Source: Xestospongia bergquistia (lineage: Eukaryota; Porifera; Demospongiae; Haplosclerida; Petrosiidae). From it: a stretch of 64,000 nucleotides of DNA. Position 1 is the stretch's first letter. The number at the start of each line of letters is the position of its first letter. Below are positions 10,278-23,786 of this stretch, in pieces. The notes beneath the pieces were generated by a model. That model was not told the origin of the DNA, searched no databases, and was given only the letters and a program-made list of their open reading frames with translations. The translations under genes and the position numbers were made by a program. Location of the stretch: the NCBI GenBank assembly GCA_963965975.1, contig OZ014413.1:3234001-3298000 (forward strand), read 5' to 3'.

Positions 10278-10925
10278 CTAGTACATTGAATATGAGTATT
10301 ATAAAGTTGAATTAGTTGTTGTTATTATCATATGCATTTCTCCCTTTGATATCAAGTTCATTGCTGTGCTTATAGATGTTTCTTCTGTAAAAGAGGAAAG
10401 AAGAAGCAGGAATCATGGTTTGTCTTTCTAGTTATGTACTTTTACTGTAACTTTTCTTTATAAAATTTACTGAGTTGCAAAGATGCTGAGTTCTGTTAAT
10501 AGGATTAAAGAATGTCAGATTTTCTTGGGTAATAGAAACAATCTGTAATGATATCAGGTTGAGAACCTATATGAGTTACATGAAGCTTTAAGGATCTTTT
10601 AACTTCTAGTACATTTGTAATCACCTTAAACACTAGTTCATATATTTTTCAATAGGTTTAGGATGAATATGTTGTATATACAATGTATACCTTCTCACAT
10701 GTTGGATGAAATATATAATGTACCTCTTTCAGCAGGAAGAAAAACAAAGCATTTAATTGTTGTATTAATGTTTCCTTTTTGTTAAGAGAATGATGTAGTA
10801 TCAACAAATCTTTTATAACATCTTAGATTAAAGACTAGAGGCTTCATTCTTTTTGATTTGAAACTCATTAAAGAAAGTGATAGAACAAAATACTATGAGT
10901 GCCTTACAGCCAACTGTTCATTTAC

Positions 10926-12449
10926 CTTGTAGAGAATTACATTTGGAAGTGTAGGACTCATTACATTTCTTATCCTTGAAGTAATGGTACTAAACTGTTG
11001 GTCCAATTTATAAATATTTGACATAAAGAAGGGGGTATTATCAAACTCAACTTTCTGACCCTTAATTAAATGTTCCCAGAAATTTTTACTCATGATATAA
11101 TAATACAGTATTCTTTATTATTAATTAAATATTAATAGTTATCGATAGTATTGAGTTTCATATATGAAAATATAGCAATATGACAGTAATGATAGATAAC
11201 CTACATTGGTCTCATTGTAATTTATTTGTGGATTACCATTTTCAACTTCATTGTCATCATGACCTTGGATAGAATGATAATCTTTTAAAGAGGATGTCAT
11301 ACCAAAAGTTAACTCAGTATTGATCTTGTGTTTATCTAGAACACACTGCATTATCTACAAACACAGTATAATCATTTTTACCCACCAATTTTAGACCTAC
11401 AGTCCAAATAGGTACAAAAGCCATTACTAATTCTTGAACTAAACAAAATTTCTCATGTATTGTTCACAGTTCAATAATGCACGTTATTTCCTTTCTTCAG
11501 ATCAAGTGAACGTAATGAGTCCCAGCCTGTCACAGTAACAAAGTTATTAGTTATTCATAACTTCTTTCCCACAACTAACATTAGACGAATGCACTCCTTG
11601 ATACACAGAAATAATCCAGAATTGGGTAATATCAAATATCTGAATCTATATTGTATAGTATTAATAATGCTATTACTTTAATTTACTAGGTATACTAGTA
11701 TACATAACAGTATTAATCAACATAATTATTATAAGAGGATATTTACTTTCTCTTCACAGTGTTTTGAATGCTTTATAGACACAAGGAAAGTGAGTAAGAG
11801 AGAGCTATGTGGTGAAACACCCAACCCTTTACAAGTAAATTATACATACTTTGTTTCTGTAGTCACTTCTCTTACTTTTATCATTATTCAGCATCATTAG
11901 CAATAATTTTGACATATTTATGCATTATAATATAGAACAAACCTAAATTATCAGAAAAAGGTACTCTTGCCAAACTTTGTCTTTAAGCCAGCACAATCCA
12001 TTATTGGAAAATTCCCATTCTTGTGAGATTGTCTTTAGATCGTAGTTTATACATAACCTCAGCTCTACATAATAATTACTCCAAACTACTTTCATTGAGC
12101 CTCCAGTATACCTTAATTTAACCCTGTGAATGTAACCTTTTATACATGATTACAAAGTAATTGCAATTATGTTTATCCATACATTTGCTAGAGGGATAAA
12201 ATGTTTTTTATCATTTGCTGGTGTCCTCTTATTCTTGTTCATTTGTTGCTTGACATCTCATTGTCCTATTTGTTATCTATTATTGTTCTAATTGCTATAG
12301 TGGTTTTGTAAATTACCTTGACAATCAATGTCATGATTTTCTAAAAGAGAAGACAAGCTTGCATGATGACATTGACAAAACATGAAATACCATTGTTCTT
12401 TATTCCACAATGCACAATTAGTAGTAGTTAATATATATAATATAAAAAC
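10926..12449 (-). other. Orphan exon candidates of unknown gene(s)
   Basis: Three open segments have splice-like borders. 12317-12449 follows tctcag, ends at gtaatt, and reads NCALWNKEQWYFMFCQCHHA. 11205-11354 follows tttgtag, ends at gtaggt, is 50 codons in phase 0 at both ends, and reads QCVLDKHKINTELTFGM. 10926-11093 starts MSKNFWEHLIKG and ends at gtaaat. The phases do not chain cleanly with each other or with the CXXC remnant, so this may be a decayed gene. No family was recognised. Confidence 0.25.
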
Positions 12450-13017
12450 CTGAGATACAAGTGAGGTGAGATAAATCATATCATGTATTTTGTTTCTTGG
12501 TTATGTAAGTACTTCATAACATACTACTATGATATTGTCCTCTTGTGTTTTATATTTTACATGATTATACATACAACTCTTTCTTTGTTAAAGTCCTCTT
12601 GCAAGTATTTTTGCATCAGTAATACTAATACAAATCTTGTCATAAAAACAATAACATTTCTTTTCCAATAAAAGCATTAGTATATGACATAAGCAAAAGA
12701 AAGAGTTCTAAAGAGAAGTAGTAGAGGACCCCCACTAGTTAACACAATATTTATTGGAGATTGTGTATGGTGCTAATTACCACCATTTTGAAAATTAAGA
12801 CCTATATAAATGATTATATAATACAAGTAAAATAAAGGTAGGAAGATACAAAAACTATGATAATAATACAAACATATTTACATCATGCAAAACCTTTTAT
12901 GTAACCATTTTCTAAACAAACAGGAGATGATAATAACAAGGAAATTTTGTAACAAAATGATTGGATTTAAGCTAAAAAATTGTCTACTGTACATTATAAA
13001 CTGAAGTAAAAAGAGTT

Positions 13018-16000
13018 CTAAAGAGGAGTAGCAGAAGACCCCTCACTAGGTAATACAATATTTATGGGAGATGGGGAACGGTGCTTATTACCAGGGTAGG
13101 TCATGTGGTTAGGAGATGATGACTGTGGAAGTAAAGGAGTCGGGCTGGAGTCTCTATCAGATAACGATAACTTCTTGTCTGAGGACACAGGATACATTAT
13201 ATGATAATTAGTTAAATGCAAAGTTTTCCTTAATAGAGAACTGTTTCCAGTATCTGAAGATGAGTATACTCCCGATGAAGATGAGTCATCATATTTTTGT
13301 AGGTGGGGTGGTAACCTTTTTGGGAGAGTCTTTAGATTTGAGGGTATGATGGATTCCTCAGTAGCTAGACAAGGGTCAGAACAAGTAGAGTCATTGTCAT
13401 CAGAATTTACAGTCTCTTGTTTTGTTGGTATAGCATAAGATTGCAATGCAGCTTGTTTGAAGAACGTAGTCGAGAGGGGTATACCTGGAGTAGGAGTCAA
13501 GTCAGGCTCAGACAAAGAGACTTCCTTACCGATGGCACTTAAGGGTAACCTTTCAAATGTGTCATCTGTAGTACTATATTCATCATCAGTGACAGCTTTA
13601 CATGTCTGTCTTTTCCTACGATGTGTTCTCTCATCATCTTCAGTCTCAGTACTAGAAAAGATCAATTCCTCGTCATGTAAATGTGATGCTGAGTGTGAAC
13701 GCTGGCGTTCAAATTTAACCCCTAGACTATGCATGGGAGAACGAACTGGTGTTGGACGCTTCTCTCGTCTTCTGAGCTGTCTATGTCTTTCAGTATCAGG
13801 AGTCTGTATGTTTTTTATGGCTTCCTGAACCGCTTCCTGTCCATTACGTTCAACTATCTTCTCAAATTGTCTTTTGATGAGCTTACAAGTACCACATGTT
13901 TTGCGATTACTACAATTTTCATGTTGTAGAAATAACATAACTGTTAAGAGAATGTTGTCAGAAACTGGAGACCCAATATAATCACCAGCAGCTGGAATAG
14001 GGAGATTTTGAGGTCTAGCTTTCAAGAGTGTTTGATGATCTGGTTCTTCCAGAGGAGTGTTAGGCACTGAGTTAAAAGGCTCTGTCCCATTGGGACTAAT
14101 GGGAACGTTTTCCATAACTGGTGTTGGCATTTGAACACTGATTGCAGGGATCTCAACGGGAATAGATAGAGTAGAGGGTACACTGAGACTTGATTGATGA
14201 TAATGGTGATAAATAGTAGGATGGGAAGAGAGATCTGGATAACCATAACGTGGTACATCTTGGCTAAGATGACTGTGTGAAGTATAACATTGAGAAGGGT
14301 CTGATTCTAATGCAGCTGATTAAAACATTGCTATTACTATACTTTATTGCATACCTGATGAGTACCCACTTGATGATTGATTATCGTGTCTGGATACATA
14401 ACTATATTCTAATAATACAAGTAAACAACTAATGTAATTGACTGATAGTCTACCTTCCTTTATAACCTATCATTATTAGTAATTATTATTTGTAATATAT
14501 TCATCTAATACAAGAATATCTGAAGTTAATAATGTATGACGTTCTGTTTGCACATCACTGTATCCTAAGAATATATAGGTACTTTGATGACTACATTTGT
14601 GTGTATAGATATGCAATTGATCATGATAAGAGATCATAATTGTCTAAGCTGTAGGTACTACAAACTATAAGGAAACCTCCTTTACCATTAACTTACTTTT
14701 CTTTTGTTTGAAAGCAGACTTGAACTTTTCCATTACAAATGTTCTTGCTTTACTCATTTTATTCTGCATTTTAATGTTTCCTCTCAGCTCTGATTCCATT
14801 TGGCAGATCTTTTCATCTCTCTCCCTTAACTGTAAATTTAGTGATCTTATTTTCTCCTGTAGTATTTCTATTTCGTTTTCTTTGTCTACTAATTAAGTAA
14901 TAGACTGTTATAGCACTCAATGTATACAAACACACCTGATAAGTCCTTAGTTGAGGGCTCAGCTCTTCTCTCCATAATGCTAGGTTCTATAGTAAAATAT
15001 TATAATGCACACTGTCAAGTTGCTGAGTTAATAATCACAGTTATTTCTGTGTTCATTTCACCTTCAATGTTATCATGTGTAGACTTTAACTCTTGTATCT
15101 CCCTTTCTCTCTGTTGTAATGACTGTCTGACTGACTCCAGTTCTAATGTCTTTGCTTTACTCATTTTATCTAATAGTGTTAACTTCTCTGTTTACATTAG
15201 GTCTATACATGTAATACCTCTATTAATGTACATGTACCTGATAAAATGTCTGCTGTTGATTGATTTTCATCCATACTGGTATGAGCTAAATGGAAATATG
15301 TACATGTATTTTAAGACATTCCCACTATACAGAAGTATGTTTGAGTACATCATTTTTGTATATTGATACTCACCTTCAATATAAGACCTTAGCTCCTTTA
15401 CATCAGCTAATGCCTTTCTAGTCTTTTCCTCAAGGTCTTTCATATCCTATACACAACACTCACACACACATAATATAGTATTAATCACCTTTTACTTTAT
15501 CTTTTATACGTTCATCCCAGACAATTGAGTAGCCAATTGTTAACTTAATTAATCCCATCTTTTTCAGAAGATTAAGATTCTTCTCTGCTTCTATTAGTAA
15601 AACATCCATTATGTGTCGTGGAGCATAGCAGGTCACAATGATGGAGTTGCCTCTCTTTATTATTCTAATCTGTACTCGTTTTGTAATGTCTTTGAAGGCC
15701 TCTGTTAACAGATCTCTGATTTGAGTTAGAGTATAGTCATCTGGTTCCCATTCCAGAACAAACTCGACAGTTTCACATTTAAGAAGAGTAGATTGACTAG
15801 TTAAAAAACTTTGATTTTCACATACACTAAGTTTAACTTCATTACAAAATGCATCAATTGTTGCTTGATAGTCCTTAATGTGCTGCTTTGCTTCTGAGAT
15901 GTTAAATGTATCAACAATAGCCTCCAAACAGACAATATTAATAATGGTACATTTGTCTTCCACTAATTCCATAACATCATCAAATGATTCGGCTATAGAC

Positions 16001-17035
16001 AATTGAGGTTTTAGCTCACGGTAGCATCTTCGAAGAAATGTTTTGAGTTCTTGAAGTGATGGAATACTCTTAGTAATAAGAGGTGCAACAGTATGGATAA
16101 GCTTTCCAAAGGTCACTTTCATTTCATCAAATTTCTTTTGAAAGGATAACTCAAGAGATACTTTAGGGAACACTTGATCTAAGAACGTATTCTATAAAAA
16201 ATAATAACCGTAAATCACTTACCATACTCTTTGAGTATATCCTTTGCTACACGTACTGTGTCTTCTGATTGTAAAAGCACATTAGTGAAAACTCTTAACC
16301 TATTTGGATCCTCAGATACAGCACTAGACAGTGCTCTCAATGAACTATCAGCTAATAAACCTCCAGATATCTCCACCTCATTAAAAGTTTCCTTAGAAAT
16401 GACTCCCTCTGTATGTAGTGTTAGTGACACATCAGTTGGAAGAGAAACTGGAAACTGTCTGTGAAAATGTTTTCGTAACACTTGGTAAGCTGAAGTAGAC
16501 ACTTCATCTATTTGATGAAATGTAGAATATAATTATTAAAGTGTATTAATTTAGTGTCAGGCCCAGACAATCAACCAAGGTAGAACAGTGAACGACTCAC
16601 ACAAAGCTATTACTCACTTAATAACTTAGGTATTTTCATAGCAGCAGAAACTTCTCCTATCTTATTAAGTGCACTAGTTAATGACTCCACTGTAGGACCT
16701 CCACTCTCATCAACATTGTCAGCTCTACTCAACCATCGTGTCAAACAATCTTGTAGACATTCATCTGGATCATTATTGTACTTTGCTTTAATATCTGTCA
16801 GAGTAGGTTGTAGTAGACCCAGTTGTAGACCAAGAGGAGACCATCTGCTACTTGGGAAATGACTATCACTCAAAGTATTGACAATATCTTTCAAACAGCC
16901 GACCTCTATCGTTAATATATATATTAAATATAATTAAAGTATTAATTGATCTTTCAGGGGCAAATACCGATATTAAAGTTTAGAATAGAAACGTCACTTA
17001 CCTAATTGAATGTTTTCCATAGATCGTTCTGTCAT
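13018..17035 (-). CDS. Gene B: Death/CARD-like/N-domain/coiled-coil adaptor with Ser-rich tail
   Basis: Eleven exons: 17002-17035, 16618-16905, 16223-16507, 15496-16178, 15374-15446, 15238-15285, 15062-15187, 14936-14986, 14697-14888, 14355-14408, 13018-14315. They total 3132 nt (1043 residues) with unbroken frame. Start MTERSMENIQLG. Death domain at about 12-107 (RWSPLGLQLGLLQPTLTDIK, CLTRWLSR, LTSALNKIGEVSAAMKIP). CARD-like domain at about 108-202 (YQVLRKHFHRQF, LHTEGVISKETFNEVE, RVFTNVLLQ). The gene A-type N-domain spans about 203-430 and coiled coils 431-611. The tail of 430 residues is low-complexity, Ser/Thr/Pro-rich, with a short Cys cluster (HENCSNRKTCGTCKLIKRQF) and a Lys/Arg stretch. 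Two death folds plus coiled coil suggest a scaffold that links sensors to effectors (inference). Confidence 0.7.
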
Positions 17036-17169
17036 AGTCACTGATGATGGCACTGATAGGCAGTGCCTATTTGTTCGGCAGGAAGTACATATTTTGTGTA
17101 TATATTAAATTAAATTATGATTGAAAAAGTAAACATCTATGACTTCATGCAATTTGCGCATGCTCAGTA

Positions 17170-17545
17170 AAGGTGGAGCCTACGGAAGCGACATTCCAAT
17201 TTCTTTCCAATTTCAATTAAACGGAGTTATACAGGGTTTGAATGTCCATCCTCTGTCCCTGAAAAATAGAACTACAATATACAATCAAAATCAGAGACCC
17301 AACCTAACTGGAAACATCTCGCTAACGCTCGATTCTAAGAGACGGCTGGTGGTACTTGCACTTCGCATTTTATTAAGTAACAAGAAAAGCCTAGAAATTG
17401 CGTACATGTCTAAAATGGAATTAGGAATAAGAAATTGGAATTCATTAACTGGGTTCTTAATTGTTTTTTTTAATGTGCCAAAGTTCGCGGAAGAAATAAG
17501 AAACAGGAATTGGAATGTCCGTCTGCAGGTTCGGTAGGAGCCCAT
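17170..17545. mobile_element. Inverted-repeat element, copy 1
   Basis: The ends face each other as imperfect inverted repeats: agcctacggaagcgacattc at the left, and on the complement of the right end accgaacctgcagacggaca followed by ttccaatt. Its interior (acccaacctaactggaaaca) matches the reverse strand of the element at 20525-21200. The open frame across it has no recognisable protein. Confidence 0.4.
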
Positions 17546-18501
17546 TTGTAGGTAGTCTCTTTCATACGCAAATGGTAGCTCATCAAGAAGGAGATGCTCA
17601 TTAGATTGCAGATGCTGCTTTAACCAAGTTAGAAATATTAGCTTAAAGCACTTGTAATCCTTAAATTAAGTCATTGCTTGGGAATTCTACAGTGTAGATT
17701 GACTGTTGTTTTCAAAATAGGAGACAATTTCAGTTCAAATATCTCCAAGCTTACTAGCCTCAATAAACTCATTCTCTTATGTCATTAGTGAAAATATGCA
17801 ATAATAAAAATAACAGTATAATAATAATATAAGTACATAATGATATTATATATTATATATTTTAATATTGACCACAAAATGTGTCCTTATTGCAGATTAA
17901 TTTTAAATCTTCTTCTACTGTAGCTATTTCGATATAGCTAATTCTGAAAACAAGAATAGAATACTCATTACTTGCTAATATCTATACTTTTAACTGTATC
18001 TTTCTATTTTGCTGCAATGATATTACCTAATTCATTTTGACTTAATTTTTTTAAATGTTTAAAATATCAGGATTATGCTCAATATATTATTTAGACATTA
18101 AAGAATTTTTTCAAGACACTCTTCATATGAATTTCTAGTTTGTCTGTCTCTAGTTCTCAAATAAACATCCTCATGTTGATCAGGAATAATGTATTTAGCA
18201 TACACTCTTCGTCAGAACAATGAGGTCAATATAGTTGATTTAACAATGATATCAGTGCATGTATTGACCTAAAGTCTGTCTAGCCTACATCAGAGTTCAA
18301 GAGTTCAGAGTACCATCTAGATTGTAGAAATCTAGACAAAATGTGAGTTATTAGTAAGATTATATATATCAGAAAGAAAAAATCACCTATAATTTTAATG
18401 ATTGGTTAATGTTAATAAATATGTTCTATGCCTATTATCGAAGAATTGATGAATTAATTTCATGAATAAGTTTTTATTAAATATATATAATTATATATAT
18501 G

Positions 18502-18556
<55 letters not shown>

Positions 18557-19706
18557 ATATATGTCACGTGTTGCTGACTGGTTGTTTGAATACTAAATTA
18601 AAATTAACAAATAAAATTAACAAATTTATCTTGTTTTCAATGTCACTACTACTCAGTATACATAAATAATGAGGGAATGGCAGTTGAAGAAATCAATTTT
18701 GTAGAGTTTGTATACCAGAATTTATGTAATGTAAGATTTAACTTAATTTAAAATATTTATTTAATTAGACAATATAACTTTGAGTAATCGTTGATGTATC
18801 TGGAGTACCAACATCAGTAGTATGTTATAATAATAAGTAATTCAGTTAGAAAATTACACCATAATACTTCAGTCAACAAATTAATAATAGCAGTACGCAT
18901 TTTTTTCTTAGTTTAAACATATCAGTAATAGAAATGACACATTCCATTTACTGAAATGTCTACATTCCACACCATTTTATTAAATCTGACAATAATGAAC
19001 ACATGTAGCATGTTTAATTTCTTATAACTACTGCATAGTTGGAAAATGTGACGAGAGTTTAAATTGTCAAATTGTCAAATTTGCCAAATTAAACTTCCTA
19101 GATATTAATATTAATAAAGTCAGATTTAGTAAATTAACAAATTCCAACTCACCAATAAATTGTTTTGGGAGCAATTGGTCAAATTTAATTTGAAAAAAAT
19201 AAAGATCTACTTTATGCAATCTCTTGCCACAAATTGTAAGTTCTAAGCTAAATCATGTATAATTTCTACATTATGAATTACACTCATTTGACAAGTTAAC
19301 TTCGTACCCAGACATAACGGACTATTAACAAGTATAATACATAATATACAACATGTTCTTAACAATTTCATATTTTCAGATTAATTCATAATGATAGTTT
19401 GTGAATTATTTATATTAGAGCTGAAATGAATACAGCAAATTAGATGAATTTTCAACTGATAAGTTAAATATAATTATAGTCGAAAAGAGCTCTATATAGT
19501 TGTGTAGTCAGGCACATTGGCAATTTTACTTTTGTTGAATATAGACATATCAAAATTCTCTTTATTAAAGATCTTTAATGAAAAGAATAGACTCTGAACT
19601 TCAGAGAAGTAAGAATGCATTAATTACGTACATGTATATTATGATAACATACTAAATTGTTGTAGAGAGAATTGAGTTTTTTTTTTAATTTCAACAAACT
19701 ATGCAC
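17546..19706. other. Gene-poor AT-rich spacer
   Basis: No supported exon was seen. It contains the TA microsatellite listed separately and many short direct repeats such as caaattgtcaaatt near 19068. Confidence 0.5.
18481..18562. repeat. (TA)n / tatatatg microsatellite
   Basis: About 80 bases of ta repeats with tatg and ttta interruptions. Confidence 0.9.
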
Positions 19707-19995
19707 TTACCATATAATTTTTGAATACATCATTTGCTACATGTACTGTCTCTTATGATAATAATAAGACAATACCTAAACACTTATTAACTAGTTTATG
19801 ATCTTAATTATGTATACTGTACTAGATAGTGCTCTCAATTAGATCTGCATGAGCCCTCAGGCCAGCACGTATATAAAAAGTCTCCTTATATTTAGAGATA
19901 ACATCCTTTGTATATAACGTCTTAACTGTCACTATTGGAAGAGCGAGGTTTGAGAATATTTCAGAGTGATGTTGTAGTATCTGATGATGGCTTTT
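19707..19995 (-). pseudogene. Decayed copy of the gene B CARD-like exon
   Basis: The + strand text follows exon 16223-16507 of gene B along its length: accata at the donor side, catttgctacatgtactgtc (functional exon: cctttgctacacgtactgtg), actagatagtgctctcaatt, aaaagtctcctta and attggaagagcgagg. Frame breaks and stops are frequent, so no protein can be made. The acceptor side is lost. It marks a dispersed duplication of a single domain exon about 3 kb upstream of gene B. Confidence 0.6.
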
Positions 19996-20524
19996 TTTGT
20001 AGATAAAAAAAGTCAAAAATATTAAATTAAGTTATGAATACATATAACTTGCTCATACTCATTTTCCACTAAAGTCTTTATATATTTCTAAGTACATACA
20101 TTTTCATTGATGGCTAAAATGAACAGTGTATCTATGATCTCTCTTCTAGTAGCATTAGATTCAGCCACAATTCAAACATCTTTAAAACTTTACTATATGT
20201 CATCATTTATGTATTGCTGATCAATACTATCTAGGTCAGTGGTATTTAACTTGAGGAGTACACAAAACTTGTTCCACTTAATTTAGCATTAATAGTGACA
20301 TGATCTCATAACTTGTCAAAAATTTTGTTATCCATTTAAAAAACCAGTATTCGTGTTACTCTATTCAATCATGTTGAGAATGACCACTAACTACTCGGTG
20401 TTTTAAATCTAGGAATGAACTAGAAAGAAATGGTTTGCACTGTTTAAAAGCCCTTCCAAGTCTGCAAATGTTATTACAAAACTAGAGTGCTGCTATTTAA
20501 GAAAGCTATAAGTTACAACAAGAA

Positions 20525-21200
20525 AGAAATCCCTTATATTCGGAAGCCAAGATGAATATCCCAATTCCAATTTCCTTGACATACTTGAAAAGGTATGTTG
20601 CAGTTTATGTACTACCTTATTAATTTTGCACGTACAATATTAATTTGCACATCAGTACTAGCTTATTAATTAAACACGCCTTATTAATTATGCACAATCT
20701 ATTTATAGTATAATTGAGATAATAAAAATTAAACTAAGGGATACTGTCTATTTAAAATAAAATTTAAAATTAAACTAAAGGAAATTATTCAGCAATATGC
20801 TCTATAATTTTATTAAAATGATCACATAGTTCAAAAATCTCTTACACCACAGGAACTCTTGGATGATTAGGCAAGTAAATGCTTGTGTTGAATTTTTATG
20901 AATGACCCAGTTGATGAGTTCCAATTCTTTATTCCTTTTCCATTGTTGATATCTACAACATTTCAAATTTTATCAAGCTTTTCTTGATACGTAGTAAAAT
21001 GCGGACCGGGTTACCACAAGTTGTGTCTTATAATCGAGCATCACCAAAATGTTTCCAGTTGGGTTGGGTTCCTGTCTATACATTGTAATGAATGCCCTCG
21101 GCTTCCTTACCAACTGGTCGTTAAGTGGAATTTGGGAAGTGTGCGGAAGAAATAAGATGGAATATCTGTCCTCAGCCTCCGTAAATAAGTATCATCGGTT
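20525..21200. mobile_element. Inverted-repeat element, copy 2 (opposite orientation)
   Basis: Left end cttatattcggaagccaaga; the complement of the right end is cttatttacggaggctgagg. Both continue into a cca-rich segment. The inner block on the complement (ggaacccaacccaactggaa, then gctcgatt.taagag) matches copy 1 at 17290-17340. No transposase was found. A two-copy non-autonomous family is the simplest reading. Confidence 0.4.
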
Positions 21201-23734
21201 TGTTCTGTAGAAAGCAGAGTATTCGTCCCCAGGCTGTGGCTCATACAATCTGCATCTACAATCTTAGGATGGAGCTCATTTGCAGAATTGCTGTCAGTCT
21301 TTCTCCTTATACACGCACAGTATATATAAAGTGATATATATAGCTTAGTGTTTATTTAGAGTTTAACAAGAAATAAACACTCATTTCATCCTTCTCCTTG
21401 ACAACAATGGTTTACTCATTTGAAAGTTATAAGAAAGCCATTATCAATGTCCTCAGTCAGCTCTACAGGATGCATGACAAAATTTAGTGAGGAAGCATTT
21501 ACTGCTACACTGAAAAAAACATATTGTCATTTTAACTAAGGTCTTCGTTACTACAGTTACATTAATATGATGTAAGCCCAATTCTAAGTTGCTACAAGGA
21601 CAATAATAGTGTAACTCAATATGCATATATCCAACTACAACCACATTGCTTTACACCCATTTTGTTATAATAATCGAATCATGGCTTCATTTGAAGCTAT
21701 AAGTAAAGAACTAATCCAGTTAAGTTGAAATAGTATCTACCTCTCTCTCATGGTCTCAGTTATTGGATAATAAAATACAAAGAGTACTTTTTGGCTTCTA
21801 ATTCACTTTATAGATACTGAGTAAACAAGTTTTTAGCTTTGTGATAACTCAATAATGGCCTTACATCAACTTGATGAGATTCTGGTAGCAAAAACAATAG
21901 TTTAAATGACAAAATACTATTTTAAGTGTATATAGTCTAATATCTGTTAAATCCCTGTTATGAGAGGCGAGAAATTTGCTGACATAGCTAATTCATTTAC
22001 AATAGGATTGAAGTTAAGGAATGCAGAGGAAGTAGAGACACACTGTCAATGTCTTAATTATTAGAATTCTTGAGAATCTTGGAGGACCAGCAGCAATAGC
22101 TGGTAGGAATCTGGTAGTATAAAGCTATCAACATTTGATCTTCAATACAGTATGTCACTGGTGACATCATTAGTAGTTATTCTCACGTTTAATATGTATT
22201 GTTAGAATAAATAGGATTAATTAAGTTTCTGGTTAATAGTCAAAATTAGTGTCCAAACTGCATTGGAAATATAACCAGAAATTGTTATTTATATATTTAA
22301 TTTAATGTCTGGTGGTGTTGCATACACAGGATGAACTATTCCCTGGTCTTATGTTTTAGTCTTTATGTTGCACATCACTCAGAGAACATTGTGTCATTTC
22401 CACAATGGTCTTTGATGCCATAATTTTATTTATAATGCCCAGTCCAAAATGGTGGTGTCCACAAAGCCAAACTAGTGTAACTCAAACACTAAAATGAATT
22501 AAGAACCCAATAAATTTTTTTTGTAGTATATTGCCCAACACTAGAAGCCATGAACATGAAATAAATACTATTCTATAACAAGATATCTGTGACCAGTAGT
22601 CACATGCAAACAACCTCACATTTACGGTTGATTACATTAACATACTTTGTAAACTATATACTTAACTCTATAAGCTTAATAGAATTATACTAGAGTATAA
22701 AGGATAAAAATAGTAACGCTAGATACTGCTGCTGTAATCAAAATGGCTATTTCTTGAATGTGATAGTAAACTAATACATTTCCAGTGTTACTATTGTTGT
22801 TGTTTATATGCTCGTCAATATCTTTAAGATAAACTACTTAGGCAAAATTAATAATTCTTTTGTCCAAAGCATTTTAATAATACAACAGGTAGAAATAATA
22901 CACTAATATTTACAGTGTGGTACTAACAGTTGTAAATAGTTGCATTATAATTATCCTCTGTAAAGTATAATGAAGAAGTTATAATTCATTATTACAAACA
23001 ATGTTTGTGAAATATTAACCACACCCTCAGAAACAGTTATTTGGGTCCAAGTGTTTACAATAACCTTTGTGTACCATGCATTTATTGCTAATAATCAATG
23101 TCTGCCTATGCTTTTGTTCAATAGTCATTGCTATATGTTTTAATATATTTATGATTTAAAAGTATAAAGTTATTATATACTAAAAGCATATGGATAATCC
23201 TTTTCTTTTCTACTTCCTTACATTGTATTAATAGATTCCATCATTCTATTATTAAAATCTTGATATCTAGCTGTCAAAAAGCTAGAAGGTAGAAATGAAT
23301 TTTCCAACATGTTCATAAATAAAAGAAACTTCAAAGCTTACTTTGTTGTAGCACATACAGTAAAGACTATAATTAAGTTTATTGAATAGTTGAAAAATGC
23401 TATGTAAATATCATAAATATCTAACATCAAACACATCACGTCTGAAAAGACCTATATCACCTCAGGTGAACTTTTCATAGCCACACAATTTGATTTCAGA
23501 CCACATCATATCAGATGATCTCTACATAGCCACAAAAATTCAAATCATGCAATATATTTAAAATACAATAACTTATAAAATAAACTTGGTTTATATCAAA
23601 GGTTACTTAACAGAATTAACCAGGCTTGTTATTTCAGAAGCCATCACATGTATGACAATACTGTAAGTCGATAGCCTTAAACCACAAACTACTTGATGCA
23701 TGGCTTTAACTATTGCATTACCTAGCTTGTACAG
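21201..23734. other. Spacer upstream of the collagen gene
   Basis: No supported gene. 21260-21650 holds short open stretches without splice context. I see no clear repeat family in the rest. Confidence 0.5.
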
Positions 23735-23746
23735 TATAAATAAAAG
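23735..23746 (+). promoter_or_regulatory. TATA box of the collagen gene
   Basis: tataaataaaag lies 41 bases before the ATG of the collagen gene, so the 5' UTR is expected to be very short, about 15-20 bases. Confidence 0.5.
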
Positions 23747-23786
23747 AATGCCTTTTAGCTATACTGTGTCAGTCTGAAAGACAAAA

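Noticed and set aside
17139-17537. 132-codon open frame on + strand
   Set aside because: It lies inside an inverted-repeat element, has no family motif, splice context or biased codon use, and the homologous element at 20525 does not keep it open.
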